A DNA stretch of 18,047 nucleotides from Chloroflexota bacterium (GTDB taxonomy: Bacteria; Chloroflexota; Anaerolineae; J036; Brachytrichaceae), in NCBI GenBank assembly GCA_021813225.1, contig JAKALH010000009.1:1-18047 (forward strand), given 5' to 3'. A program made the position numbers and the translations under genes. Position 1 is the first letter of the stretch; each line of letters begins with the position of its first letter. The notes beneath the pieces were generated by a model. That model had not been told where the DNA came from. It made no database searches and worked only from the letters and a program-made list of their open reading frames with translations. Positions 9,086 through 17,000 of the stretch are shown here, piece by piece.

Positions 9086-11732
9086 GTGGACGGCCTATCG
9101 CGGCGACCAGCGCCGCACGGCGCGCGCTACGCTGCCGTGTAACATCCGGCAACCGCGCACGCTGTGGCGCTGGCAGGTCGGCGGCGTGATCGGAACCACG
9201 CGTATCGCCGATATCGACGGCGACGGTCGCAACGAACTGGTGACCACGTTCTCAGGCGGGCTGACTGCTTTTCGCGCATCGGGCGAGCGGTTGTGGTCGC
9301 GTACGTTCCCGCACGGCGGCTGGCTGTTTGCCATCGACGACGTGGACGGCGACGGTCGCGTCGAGGTTCTGGCCGGCTCCGCCAACCCCGGCCAGTTGAC
9401 CGTGCTCGACGGTCGAGACGGAGACGCGTTGAGCGAGTGGGTGTTCGACGATTTTGTGGGCTTCGGCGGGAAACTGTTTGACATCGATGGAGACGGCCGC
9501 CGCGAGCTGGTCATGTTCGCCAACAAGGCGTACGAGAACCGCGGCGAGAACGGCTACGCCATCTCATTTGCCGCAGGGGTGGAGCGACCGGAAAAACTGT
9601 GGGGCGGCGAGCCCGTCGGCGACCTGTTCAACCTGCACTGCCGGGCCTACCCGGTAGTCGGCGATGTGGACGGCGACGGCAAGCCCGAAATCGTCATCAT
9701 CGTCAAGTGGCCGCGCGTCTCCAAATACGCCGAGCGCATGATCGTCGCCTGCATGGATGCCGCGACCGGCGCGGTCAAAGAACTGTGCGACTACGACGGC
9801 CACCGCCCGTACGGCGCGACTCAGTTGGCCGACCTCGACGGCAGCGGGCGGCAGACCATTTTGAACGCGGGCTGGGGGCATCTGGCCACTTTCCGCTGGC
9901 TGGAACGCGGCCTGAACACGGCCTACAACCGCATCGTGTGCGAGGGTAAAACGCTGCAGGATATCGCAGGGCCGTATGGCGCGCGCGGCGAACTCATGAT
10001 GCTCATCGAAGGCGAGGGCGGCGTGCAATACGCCTTCGACCATTCGCGCAGCATCTTCGACGTGCCGGTGGTTGCGCCGGCATATCCCTATGTGCTGCTC
10101 ATCGACCCGCGCGAGTCGAAGACCGTGTGGCATCAGGCCAACCATCGCCTGGCAGGCGCGGCGGATGTGGATCGCGACGGAGCGCGCGAGATTTACACGC
10201 GCGAGGGCGACATCCTGCACGCCTGTCGCGGCGGTATGGAGTGCGGCCGCCTGGAGCGCGCGCGCCTGCTGTTTTACCAGGCCGACGATCCGCCCGCCAT
10301 AAACAACAACTACTTCCCGCACAAGTCGGGGGCGCAGGTGGTGAACCTGGATGTGGACGGCGACGGCGTGGACGAGCTGCTGGCCGCATGGCGTGAAAAG
10401 CCAGACGGCGCCGAGCAGTTGGTGTGGCTGGACGGCGTGAGCCTGCAACCGAAGCTGCGCGCACCGCTCGATGACCCCGCGACGCAGGCCGCCGGGCTGG
10501 GCGATCTGCTCGGGCTGGGGCGGCCGCAGGTGCTGTTGGTGGACAGCCTCGGCGCGCTCATCGCATATGACCCGCGCGAGGCATCGCGCGCCGTGATGCC
10601 GACGGGCGGCTGGCAACCGCAGCCTTCCGTAGCAGTACTGCGCGAGGGCGAGCCGCCGCGCGTGCTGGTAGCCAATGCCGCGCGGCGCGTGCAGTGCCTG
10701 GATGCAAGCAGCGAACCGCCGCGCCTGCTGTGGCAGACCAGCCCGATGCTGGGCGCGGGTTCAGTCCCGACCGCCAACCTGCCGGTGTCCATCGTCGATG
10801 ACGGCCCGCTCATCGATGGTCTGTCGGAGTGCTCATCTGAGCGCTATCTGTTCCACGTCGCGCAGGATCGCGCGCTTGAGTTGGTCGACGCGGATGGGCG
10901 GGTCGCGCGCCGTTACGAATGCGGGTCATCCGTCGGCGAGCGCCTGCGCGTCGCCTGCGGGCACTTTCTCGATGGCGCGCGCAAGGACATCTATCTCAGC
11001 ACGGACTATCCCGCCCCGCCGGCGCAGGCCGACCACCTGATCCGCAGCGACAGCGGTGAAATGGTCTGGTCGAACAGCCCCGGCATCTGCTGGTACCCGG
11101 CGGTCGCCGACGTGCGCGGCGCCGGGCACGACGACCTGGTAGGGTTGTGGTACTTCACCTATCACCAAATCGACGGCGCAGACGGCCGCACGCTGTTCAG
11201 CGATTCCAACCGCCCCGGCTATCACCATCTGGCGCTGCTCGACATGGACGGCGACGGCAGGCTGGAGACGCTGGCGAGCGGCGGTTACATGTCGATCTAC
11301 TGCGCCGACGCCGCCAGTGGCGCGCTTCACTGGAAGATCAATGGGCTGAATTACAGCGCCGGCCGCACGGCGGGTGTGGCGGATGTGGATGGCGACGGCA
11401 TCATGGAACTGGGCATTGCCTTTCTCGACGGCCGTTTCAATTGCTATAACGGCGCGACTGGCGCGCTCAAGTGGGCGCTTGATCTGGGCGCCGCCGGCAG
11501 CGACGCCATCGTTGCGGATGTGGATGGCGACGGGCGCCTGGAGTTCGTGCTGGGCTGCAACGATGAACACCTGTGGGCAATCGGCGTGCACGACGGCCGC
11601 CCGCAGGTGTTGTGGCGGCATCGCCTGGCCGGCGCGATCGGCTCGCCGGTGGCGGCGGATGTGAACGGCGACGGCGCGTGCGAAATCCTGGTCGCCGCCG
11701 GCGATGGATATATTTATTGCGTGGGGCGCTGA
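9066..11732 (+). CDS. FG-GAP/VCBS-type calcium-loop beta-propeller protein
   Basis: An 888-residue protein made almost wholly of propeller-blade repeats. Calcium-loop motifs of the DxDGDGxxE type start at residues 49, 92, 139, 200, 256 (variant DLDGSG), 367 (DVDRDG), 429, 726, 773, 818 and 865 (DVNGDG). The last four are spaced 47, 45 and 47 residues apart, a regular blade period. The N-terminus (EWTAYRGDQRRTARA...LWRWQVGG) is the usual lead-in of PQQ-like/FG-GAP propellers. No catalytic domain, signal peptide or anchor is visible. Residues ~430-725 lack the motif and may be motif-less blades or a different domain. It overlaps the barrel gene by 20 bp, so the two are probably made together and may bind each other. 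Likely role is glycan or protein binding; an enzymatic role such as a propeller lyase cannot be excluded. Fold is sure, function is not. Confidence 0.85.
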   Translation: MTQHLGEWTAYRGDQRRTARATLPCNIRQPRTLWRWQVGGVIGTTRIADIDGDGRNELVTTFSGGLTAFRASGERLWSRTFPHGGWLFAIDDVDGDGRVEVLAGSANPGQLTVLDGRDGDALSEWVFDDFVGFGGKLFDIDGDGRRELVMFANKAYENRGENGYAISFAAGVERPEKLWGGEPVGDLFNLHCRAYPVVGDVDGDGKPEIVIIVKWPRVSKYAERMIVACMDAATGAVKELCDYDGHRPYGATQLADLDGSGRQTILNAGWGHLATFRWLERGLNTAYNRIVCEGKTLQDIAGPYGARGELMMLIEGEGGVQYAFDHSRSIFDVPVVAPAYPYVLLIDPRESKTVWHQANHRLAGAADVDRDGAREIYTREGDILHACRGGMECGRLERARLLFYQADDPPAINNNYFPHKSGAQVVNLDVDGDGVDELLAAWREKPDGAEQLVWLDGVSLQPKLRAPLDDPATQAAGLGDLLGLGRPQVLLVDSLGALIAYDPREASRAVMPTGGWQPQPSVAVLREGEPPRVLVANAARRVQCLDASSEPPRLLWQTSPMLGAGSVPTANLPVSIVDDGPLIDGLSECSSERYLFHVAQDRALELVDADGRVARRYECGSSVGERLRVACGHFLDGARKDIYLSTDYPAPPAQADHLIRSDSGEMVWSNSPGICWYPAVADVRGAGHDDLVGLWYFTYHQIDGADGRTLFSDSNRPGYHHLALLDMDGDGRLETLASGGYMSIYCADAASGALHWKINGLNYSAGRTAGVADVDGDGIMELGIAFLDGRFNCYNGATGALKWALDLGAAGSDAIVADVDGDGRLEFVLGCNDEHLWAIGVHDGRPQVLWRHRLAGAIGSPVAADVNGDGACEILVAAGDGYIYCVGR

Positions 11733-11733
11733 A

Positions 11734-12729
11734 TTACCCCGCCAGTTCCGCCATCAACGCCGCGATCGGTTCGGGTTTCCCGCTGCGGATGGAGGCAAAA
11801 GCCTGCAGCACCATCAGCGTGGCGAACAGGCCGTCGCGGTGGTCGATGGGCGCGGTCAGGCCGTTCTGCAGCGCATGGATGAAGGCGCGGTTCTCCTCGA
11901 CGAAGCCGGTCTCGCTGCTGCGCGTCTCCGCGACCCCATCAGCGGGCGTGCTTACCACCATGCGCGTCAGGCGGTCGGACAGCGTGACGGAGCGGTCGGC
12001 GTCGTAAGCCTGCAGGAAGAACTTGCTCACCGCCGCCGGGACGCGGCAGTCGCCCTGCACCCAGCTTGCCACGACGCCGTTCGCGAATTTGAACGTAGCG
12101 CACACGTTGTCGACCACGCCGGTGGGCTGGTAGTAGTTGCCGCCGGCGGCATACACCTCCAGCGGGTCGCTGCGCGCCATGAAGCGCAACAGGTCGCAGG
12201 AGTGGCAACCCTGGCTCAGGACGTTGCCGCCGCCTTTCACCGGGTCGTTGGCCCAGAAATCGCCGGGCCAGCGGTTATCCATCATCTGCATGGTCAGCAT
12301 GAGCGGTTTCGGCATCAGGTCGCGCGCGCGCTGCACCAGGTCGTAGTAGCGCATTTTGAAGCCGGTCATCAGTGTAACTCCGGTCTCTTTGACGGCGCGC
12401 CCCACGCGCAGGCAGTCCTCGACGGACAGCGCCAGCGGTTTTTCGACCAGCACGTGCTTGCCCGCGCGCGCCGCGCGGATGCACAGGTCGGCATGCGAGT
12501 CGTGCTGTGTCAGCACGTAGATTGCGTCGATATCCGGGTCGGCGATGATGCGGTCATGCTCCGTGGTGGCGTACCCGATGCCGTAGGTCCGCGCGTATTC
12601 TTCCGCGCGCGCCATGGTCAGGTCGCAGCAGCCGGCGATCTGCGCGCCGTCCACCTGCGCCAACGCCTTGGCGTGTTCGGCGCCGATGGCGCCGCAACCG
12701 ATGATGCCGATGCGTATGGTCTTGCTCAT
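11734..12729 (-). CDS. Gfo/Idh/MocA-family NAD(P)-dependent oxidoreductase
   Basis: A 331-residue cytosolic dehydrogenase, normal length. The N-terminal Rossmann fold has the dinucleotide motif GCGAIG at residues 11-16 and an acidic Asp36 at the end of the second strand, which favours NAD over NADP. The family signature EKP is at 96-98 with Lys97 as the expected catalytic base, and the C-terminal domain carries KGGGNVLSQGCHSCD with His176 and Asp179 in the active-site helix. Substrates of this family are sugars, inositols, aminosugars or their acids; here a product of the imported glycan is likely. The chosen ATG has a GGAG ribosome site 8 bases upstream; an in-frame TTG 24 bases earlier would overlap the preceding gene. 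It follows the nitrilase-like gene by 20 bp, so the two form an operon, and its stop is one base from the stop of the convergent propeller gene. Confidence 0.95.
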   Translation of the reverse strand: MSKTIRIGIIGCGAIGAEHAKALAQVDGAQIAGCCDLTMARAEEYARTYGIGYATTEHDRIIADPDIDAIYVLTQHDSHADLCIRAARAGKHVLVEKPLALSVEDCLRVGRAVKETGVTLMTGFKMRYYDLVQRARDLMPKPLMLTMQMMDNRWPGDFWANDPVKGGGNVLSQGCHSCDLLRFMARSDPLEVYAAGGNYYQPTGVVDNVCATFKFANGVVASWVQGDCRVPAAVSKFFLQAYDADRSVTLSDRLTRMVVSTPADGVAETRSSETGFVEENRAFIHALQNGLTAPIDHRDGLFATLMVLQAFASIRSGKPEPIAALMAELAG

Positions 12730-12749
12730 GATTTCAACTCCGTAGGGAA

Positions 12750-13703
12750 TCAATTGGTGTTTGCGGGTCTGTGCGCCGCCTGGAACGCCAGGGCGCGTGT
12801 GAAGTAATCATCCAGCAGTTCGATGCCGAACTCCGTGATCATCCTGTCGACGCTCATATCTTCCGCCTCGCTCGATATCAACACCGAGCCGAGGAACCCG
12901 GGGTCGACCACCTTGACGCGCGCGCCGTACCGTTCGCGCAGGGCGGTCAGGCGCTCCCAGTTGTAGTCCAGGTGCGCGACGCGGCAATCCAGATTGACCC
13001 GCGCCGACGTGTAGTTGAAGTAATTGGTGCTGGCGGCGATGCGCTCGCCCAGCGGCGACAGCACGTAACCGCCCGTGCCGGTGATTGCGCCGACAAAGTG
13101 CATCCGGCAGGAGTAAGCCCAGTACGCCTGCATCAGCCCGCCGTGATACATGGAACTGAAGACCAGCACCTCCGGGCGCGCCTGGGCGTACTGCAGGCGC
13201 AACTCATCGAAGTTGAGGTCAAAGCAGATGCCGAACCCGACGCGCCCGAAGTCGCACTCCGTAACTACCGGCTGCTCGCCGGAAAGGATGCCGGCTTCGT
13301 TCTCCCAGATCGTCGGATGATACTTGTCATAGATTGTAGCCACGTCGCCATGCCGGTCGATGAACTGGATCGAATTGCGCCACGTGCTGTCGGGCAGGGC
13401 GCGCAACGCTGGGTAGGTGATATAGCAGCGGTGCCCGCGCGCGAGAGCGGCCAGCGCCTGCAGGATGCGGTCGCCGCGCGCTGCGAGGTAAGTCTTGAGG
13501 GTCAGTTCGCTCGTCTCGTCGTAGTTGGCTGGCAGGTCGCATACTTCGGGCAGCACAATCAGGTCCGGCTGGTCAGGCCACACCTGTGCGAGTTGCGCGA
13601 TCAGGTGGCCGGTCATGACCTCAACCGCTTCGCCGGCGGTGCGCGCCGGATCGACGGCGGGAGGACGTGCGCCGATGGCGCTGACGGTCACATAGCGAGC
13701 CAT
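12750..13703 (-). CDS. Carbon-nitrogen hydrolase (nitrilase superfamily amidase)
   Basis: A 317-residue cytosolic enzyme of the nitrilase fold, which hydrolyses C-N bonds in amides, carbamoyl compounds or nitriles. The Glu-Lys-Cys triad is visible: Glu53 in VLPEVCD, Lys127 in IYDKYHP, and Cys160 in FGICFDLNF. The second glutamate usual in the family may be Glu134 or Glu136 in IWENEAG. Length is typical. The ATG at 13703 has a GGAGG ribosome site six bases upstream, and a near-consensus promoter lies ahead at 13752-13780. It is the first gene of a two-gene operon with the Gfo/Idh/MocA dehydrogenase. In this setting it may remove an amide, carbamoyl or N-acyl group from a modified sugar or amino sugar; that is inference. 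It could also be an unrelated omega-amidase or carbamoylase. The precise branch cannot be read by eye. Confidence 0.93.
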   Translation of the reverse strand: MARYVTVSAIGARPPAVDPARTAGEAVEVMTGHLIAQLAQVWPDQPDLIVLPEVCDLPANYDETSELTLKTYLAARGDRILQALAALARGHRCYITYPALRALPDSTWRNSIQFIDRHGDVATIYDKYHPTIWENEAGILSGEQPVVTECDFGRVGFGICFDLNFDELRLQYAQARPEVLVFSSMYHGGLMQAYWAYSCRMHFVGAITGTGGYVLSPLGERIAASTNYFNYTSARVNLDCRVAHLDYNWERLTALRERYGARVKVVDPGFLGSVLISSEAEDMSVDRMITEFGIELLDDYFTRALAFQAAHRPANTN

Positions 13704-13721
13704 GTTGATCCTCCGGGATGG

Positions 13722-13736
13722 GTTTGGTTAACAAAC
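13722..13736. promoter_or_regulatory. Candidate operator: imperfect palindrome GTTTGGTTAACAAAC
   Basis: A 15-bp imperfect palindrome (arms GTTTG/CAAAC around GGTTAA) lies between the predicted transcription start of the nitrilase-like operon and its ribosome site. AT-rich against a GC-rich background and placed where a repressor would block elongation, it resembles operators of sugar regulators such as LacI-type proteins in shape only. No regulator gene is in the window. Confidence 0.4.
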
Positions 13737-13751
13737 TTTACAATCACGCGA

Positions 13752-13780
13752 ATGGTACGGGCAACAGTACGGGTTGTCAA
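13752..13780 (-). promoter_or_regulatory. Sigma-70-type promoter of the nitrilase/dehydrogenase operon
   Basis: Read on the minus strand, a perfect -35 box TTGACA (13780-13775) is followed by a 17-base spacer and a -10 box TACCAT (13757-13752, four of six consensus bases). The predicted start is near 13745, giving a leader of about 40 bases before the ATG at 13703. The spacer and -10 region contain a direct repeat GTACGGG (plus strand 13755-13761 and 13767-13773, 12 bases apart, about one helix turn), with a third GTACGG at 13808-13813; this could be a regulator site overlapping the promoter. Confidence 0.72.
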
Positions 13781-13840
13781 GCAGTGGTTTTTTGCGTGCG
13801 TCACACGGTACGGCCGCGACCATTGCAGGCGTCGGCATGG

Positions 13841-13945
13841 ATTCCCCGCGGAAGCGGGGAATGACGGTCAGCGGCATCTCGTCATGCCCGCGGATGCGGG
13901 CATCCAGAAGCCGCGCTAAGCACTGGATTCCCGCGGAAGCGGGAA
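13841..13945. repeat. BIME-like cluster of three palindromic hairpins
   Basis: Three GC-rich hairpins with four-base loops lie 42-43 bases apart. The first pairs ATTCCCCGC (13841-13849) with GCGGGGAAT (13854-13862), loop GGAA. The second pairs ATGCCCGC (13884-13891) with GCGGGCAT (13896-13903), loop GGAT. The third pairs TTCCCGC (13928-13934) with GCGGGAA (13939-13945), loop GGAA. The flanks show the order: TGGAT lies left and GACG right of the first and third, while the second is inverted (GTCAT left, ATCCAG right). Alternating orientation is the hallmark of bacterial interspersed mosaic elements built from REP units, and the ATTCCCGC...GCGGGAAT core is a widespread REP-like type. No T-runs follow, so these are not standard terminators. 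In the rest of this 365-bp intergenic region, stretches 13814-13840 and 13946-14031 show nothing else I can name. Confidence 0.8.
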
Positions 13946-14031
13946 AGACGACATCGTTTTTCGCGTCTTTCGCCGGCTCGTGTCCATTTCGCCAACAGAA
14001 CTGAGACGGGGCTTGGAGCAGCTAAAAACGA

Positions 14032-14037
14032 TATAAT
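14032..14037 (+). promoter_or_regulatory. Perfect -10 box TATAAT upstream of the giant gene at 14069
   Basis: TATAAT sits 31 bases before the ATG, in one of the few AT-rich patches of the region, predicting a start near 14044 and a leader of about 25 bases. No good -35 box lies at 16-18 bases, nor an extended TGn; the nearest candidate TTGGAG (14013-14018) leaves only 13 bases. This suggests an activator-dependent promoter. Confidence 0.6.
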
Positions 14038-14059
14038 TGTAAAGGCATCTAACTATATC

Positions 14060-14063
14060 GGAG
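14060..14063 (+). promoter_or_regulatory. Ribosome binding site for the gene at 14069
   Basis: GGAG lies five bases before the ATG at 14069. It supports that start for the long open frame that runs off the window. Confidence 0.65.
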
Positions 14064-14068
14064 CCAAT

Positions 14069-17000
14069 ATGACCCAACCAGCCAGCCCGCGGATCGAGAA
14101 CCTGAAGGACCTGTGCCTGACGACAGCCCTTGACCGCGTGACGATTGTGCCTGCGCCGGCCTATAGCGCCGGCGCCGAACGCGCCGCCGCGGCGCTGCGG
14201 GCGCGGTTCGCGGCGGATGTGCGCGTGACGCCGCAGCCCGCTCCGGATGACTATAGCCGCACGCTGGTTGTCCTGGGCGACCTGTCCACCAACCCGTTCA
14301 TCGCGCGACTCTATCACGCATATATGTGCTGGACGGATAAACGTTATCCTGGCCCGGGCGGTTATGAGGTGCGCACCATCCACAACCCTTTCGGGCGCGC
14401 GCGCAACGTCGTGTTGCTCGGTTGCAGCGATGCCGCAGGCGCGGAGCGCGCCGCCGAGCGATTCCTCGCCCATGCCGTTCAGCCTATGCTGGGGCCGCTG
14501 CTGGATGTGGAACTGGCGGACGACGCCGATGCGCAATTCCGCGCCGCCGCCGGCGATTATTACCCTTATAAGCCCGGCTTGAGCAACGGCCTGCGTTACT
14601 ATTTGACCGGCCGCGCAGACCTTGGTCAGGCATATCGGCGTTACCTGCTCAGCTTCGACTTGGATCGGCTGAATGAGCAAATCAGCGGCATGCACATGCT
14701 ATGGCTGTTTGATGCGGCGCTGTGGGACATCATCGAAGAACAGCCGATCTTCAATGCAGCGGACCGCCTGCACATCACCAACCTGTTCCTGGCGCTGGCG
14801 CGCTCCGAGGAAGGCATCGGCTTTGTCGACGTGCCGGAAATCATGGACGACGACGGGCTGCGCCAGAATCATCACACCAACGCCGCCTTCGCGGTGTGGC
14901 TGGTGGCTGGCTATCTGGAGCGCGACTATCCCGACCTGCCCGGCATTCAGGACGAGATCGCGCGCTGGCGGCGCGTCATCCATCAGGCGTTCAAGCCGGG
15001 GCGGACATCCTCGCGTGGGCAGTGTGAAACCTGGCACGAGTGGGAGCTTGAACTCGATATCAACTTCGACTACTTTCACGCGGTGGACGATGCGGTCTTT
15101 GTCGAGAGCGGGGCGTTGCGCCGCGCCGTCGAACGCATCATCCTGTCCTGCACCAACACCGGGACGGTCGCCAACAGCGGCGATATCTTCCCCTGGCAGC
15201 AACCGCCGCCGTGCGGGCTGCTGGGCAAGGCCGCATTCGCCACTGGCGATGCGCGCTATCGCTTTTTCGCGCGCCGCAAGTCGCTGGTCTATCACCGCGT
15301 CGGCATGTCGGGGTTGAATGGCATTGGCCGCGAGTACGACGACGGGCTGGCGGGCGTGCGCCCGGATGATCATGTCGGCGTGCGCTACTGCACGGTCGAT
15401 CCGGCCTTTTATCATTTCCACGGTCACGCGCCGCGCTTCTACCGCGAGCGCATGTTCCTGCAGACGCCCAACACGCCGTTGGAAAAATCGCTGGACAAGA
15501 TCGCATTTCGCAGCGGCTGGTCGCCGCAGGATCAATACCTGCTGATCGACGGCGTGTGCGGCGCCAGCCACGGCCACGAGGACGCCAACGCCATCCTGCA
15601 GTTTGACGAGTTCGAGCGCACCTGGCTGGTGGACGGCGACTTCCGCGGCCCGGACGTCACCCGCCACAATGCCCTGACCATCGCCTCGGACGGCGTCGGC
15701 TCACCGCTGCCGGCCTTCGCCGAGAAAGCCTGCGTGGCGAACCTGGGTTCGACCGGCTTCAGCCACTCGATCATGCGCGATTACGGCGGCGCTGACTGGG
15801 GCCGCGCGGTGGTATGGCTGCGCGGGCAGGTTTTCGTGGTGCTGGATCGGGTGACCGCGCGAACCGGCGGCGCCTATAACCTAGCGCTGCGCTGGTTCAC
15901 CGCCGGCGAACGCGCGCGAGAGAGCGCCGACGGCCGACTGATGGTCACGCAACGCGCGCCGCAGGGCGCCAGCGCGACATCGGATGCGCTGCACCTCACC
16001 ACGCTGCTGGGGGAGGCGCGCGTCGCGTTCGAGGCCCCCGACGGCGAGTATCGCCTGCAGGTCGATCTGAGCACCACGCGCGCGACGACGTGGGCGAACT
16101 CGGCGGTGTTCGACTTCGACGAACGCTACCCGGTCGAGTTCATCATCGGCGACCGCCTGGACCCGCCCGGCAAAGTGGACGAGGCGGTGCTGGAAGGGCG
16201 CGTGCGGCTGCGCGGCGGACCGGCGCATGTTCTGCGCGTCTATCTGGGCACGGCGCAGAGCAGCGTCATCCGCAGCGTGACGCTGGTATCGGAAGACGGC
16301 TCGCAGCGCGTGGCGCTGCCGCTGGGTACATTCACCGTCGGGCAACGCCGGGTTGCCGCCGTCGAGGCCAGCTTTCACATCGTCCCCGCGGCGCGCTATG
16401 AAGGTGCGCTGATCAGCGGGCATCCCACACTCGCGGAACAGTGGTCGCGCTACGCCTGGCATCCCATCACCGCCGGCGCCATTCACGAGTGGCAGCAGAC
16501 GGCGCGCGTGGAACTGCCGCGCGGCGCCGCGTTCACATTCGCCAACCTGCTGTATGCGGAGACGCCCGGCGAGCCGTGCCGTTTTTCGGTGCGCCAGTTG
16601 CGCGATGGTCTGGTGCGCCTGTCGGGCGGCGAGGAGGCCGTGGCGGGCTTTGGGCCGGTCGATATAGCCGGCGTGCGCAGCGATGCCCAACTGGTCTTCC
16701 TGGCTGCGCATCGCCTGTCGGCGGCGGGCGTCACGCGCTTCGAGAGCAGCCATGTATCCTTGCAATCCTACGCGCCGGTTTCGTTCGAATATGAGGCGCG
16801 CGGTCAAATGACTTTCGATTGTGACGAAGATGTCGCCGTCGAGCTCGCTATCGGCGGGCAGCGAAAGGCGTTGCAGTTGAGTGCGGGACGGCATGCCCTG
16901 GCCGCGCCGGCGCTGACGCAGCCGTTGATCCAACTGGACATGATCTCCGCACAGGCGCTGCCGCCGAAGGTTGCCGGGCAGGCGCCGGCCAGGCGCATCC

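Noticed and set aside
12730..12753. TTG at 12753 as start of the dehydrogenase
   Set aside because: The ATG at 12729 has a GGAG site at good spacing and matches the normal family N-terminus just before the GxGxxG motif.
11704..12807. A 367-codon plus-strand frame over the dehydrogenase
   Set aside because: The minus strand encodes clear Rossmann and EKP motifs here; the plus product has no recognisable feature.
12771..13919. A 382-codon plus-strand frame over the nitrilase-like gene
   Set aside because: The minus strand carries the complete Glu-Lys-Cys triad and a good promoter and ribosome site; the plus frame even runs into the hairpin repeats.
13841..13945. The three hairpins as intrinsic terminators or a small CRISPR array
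   Set aside because: No T-run follows any stem, units alternate in orientation, and spacers are neither unique nor of CRISPR length.
14013..14018. TTGGAG as the -35 box of the promoter at 14032
   Set aside because: The spacing of 13 bases is too short for sigma-70-type promoters.
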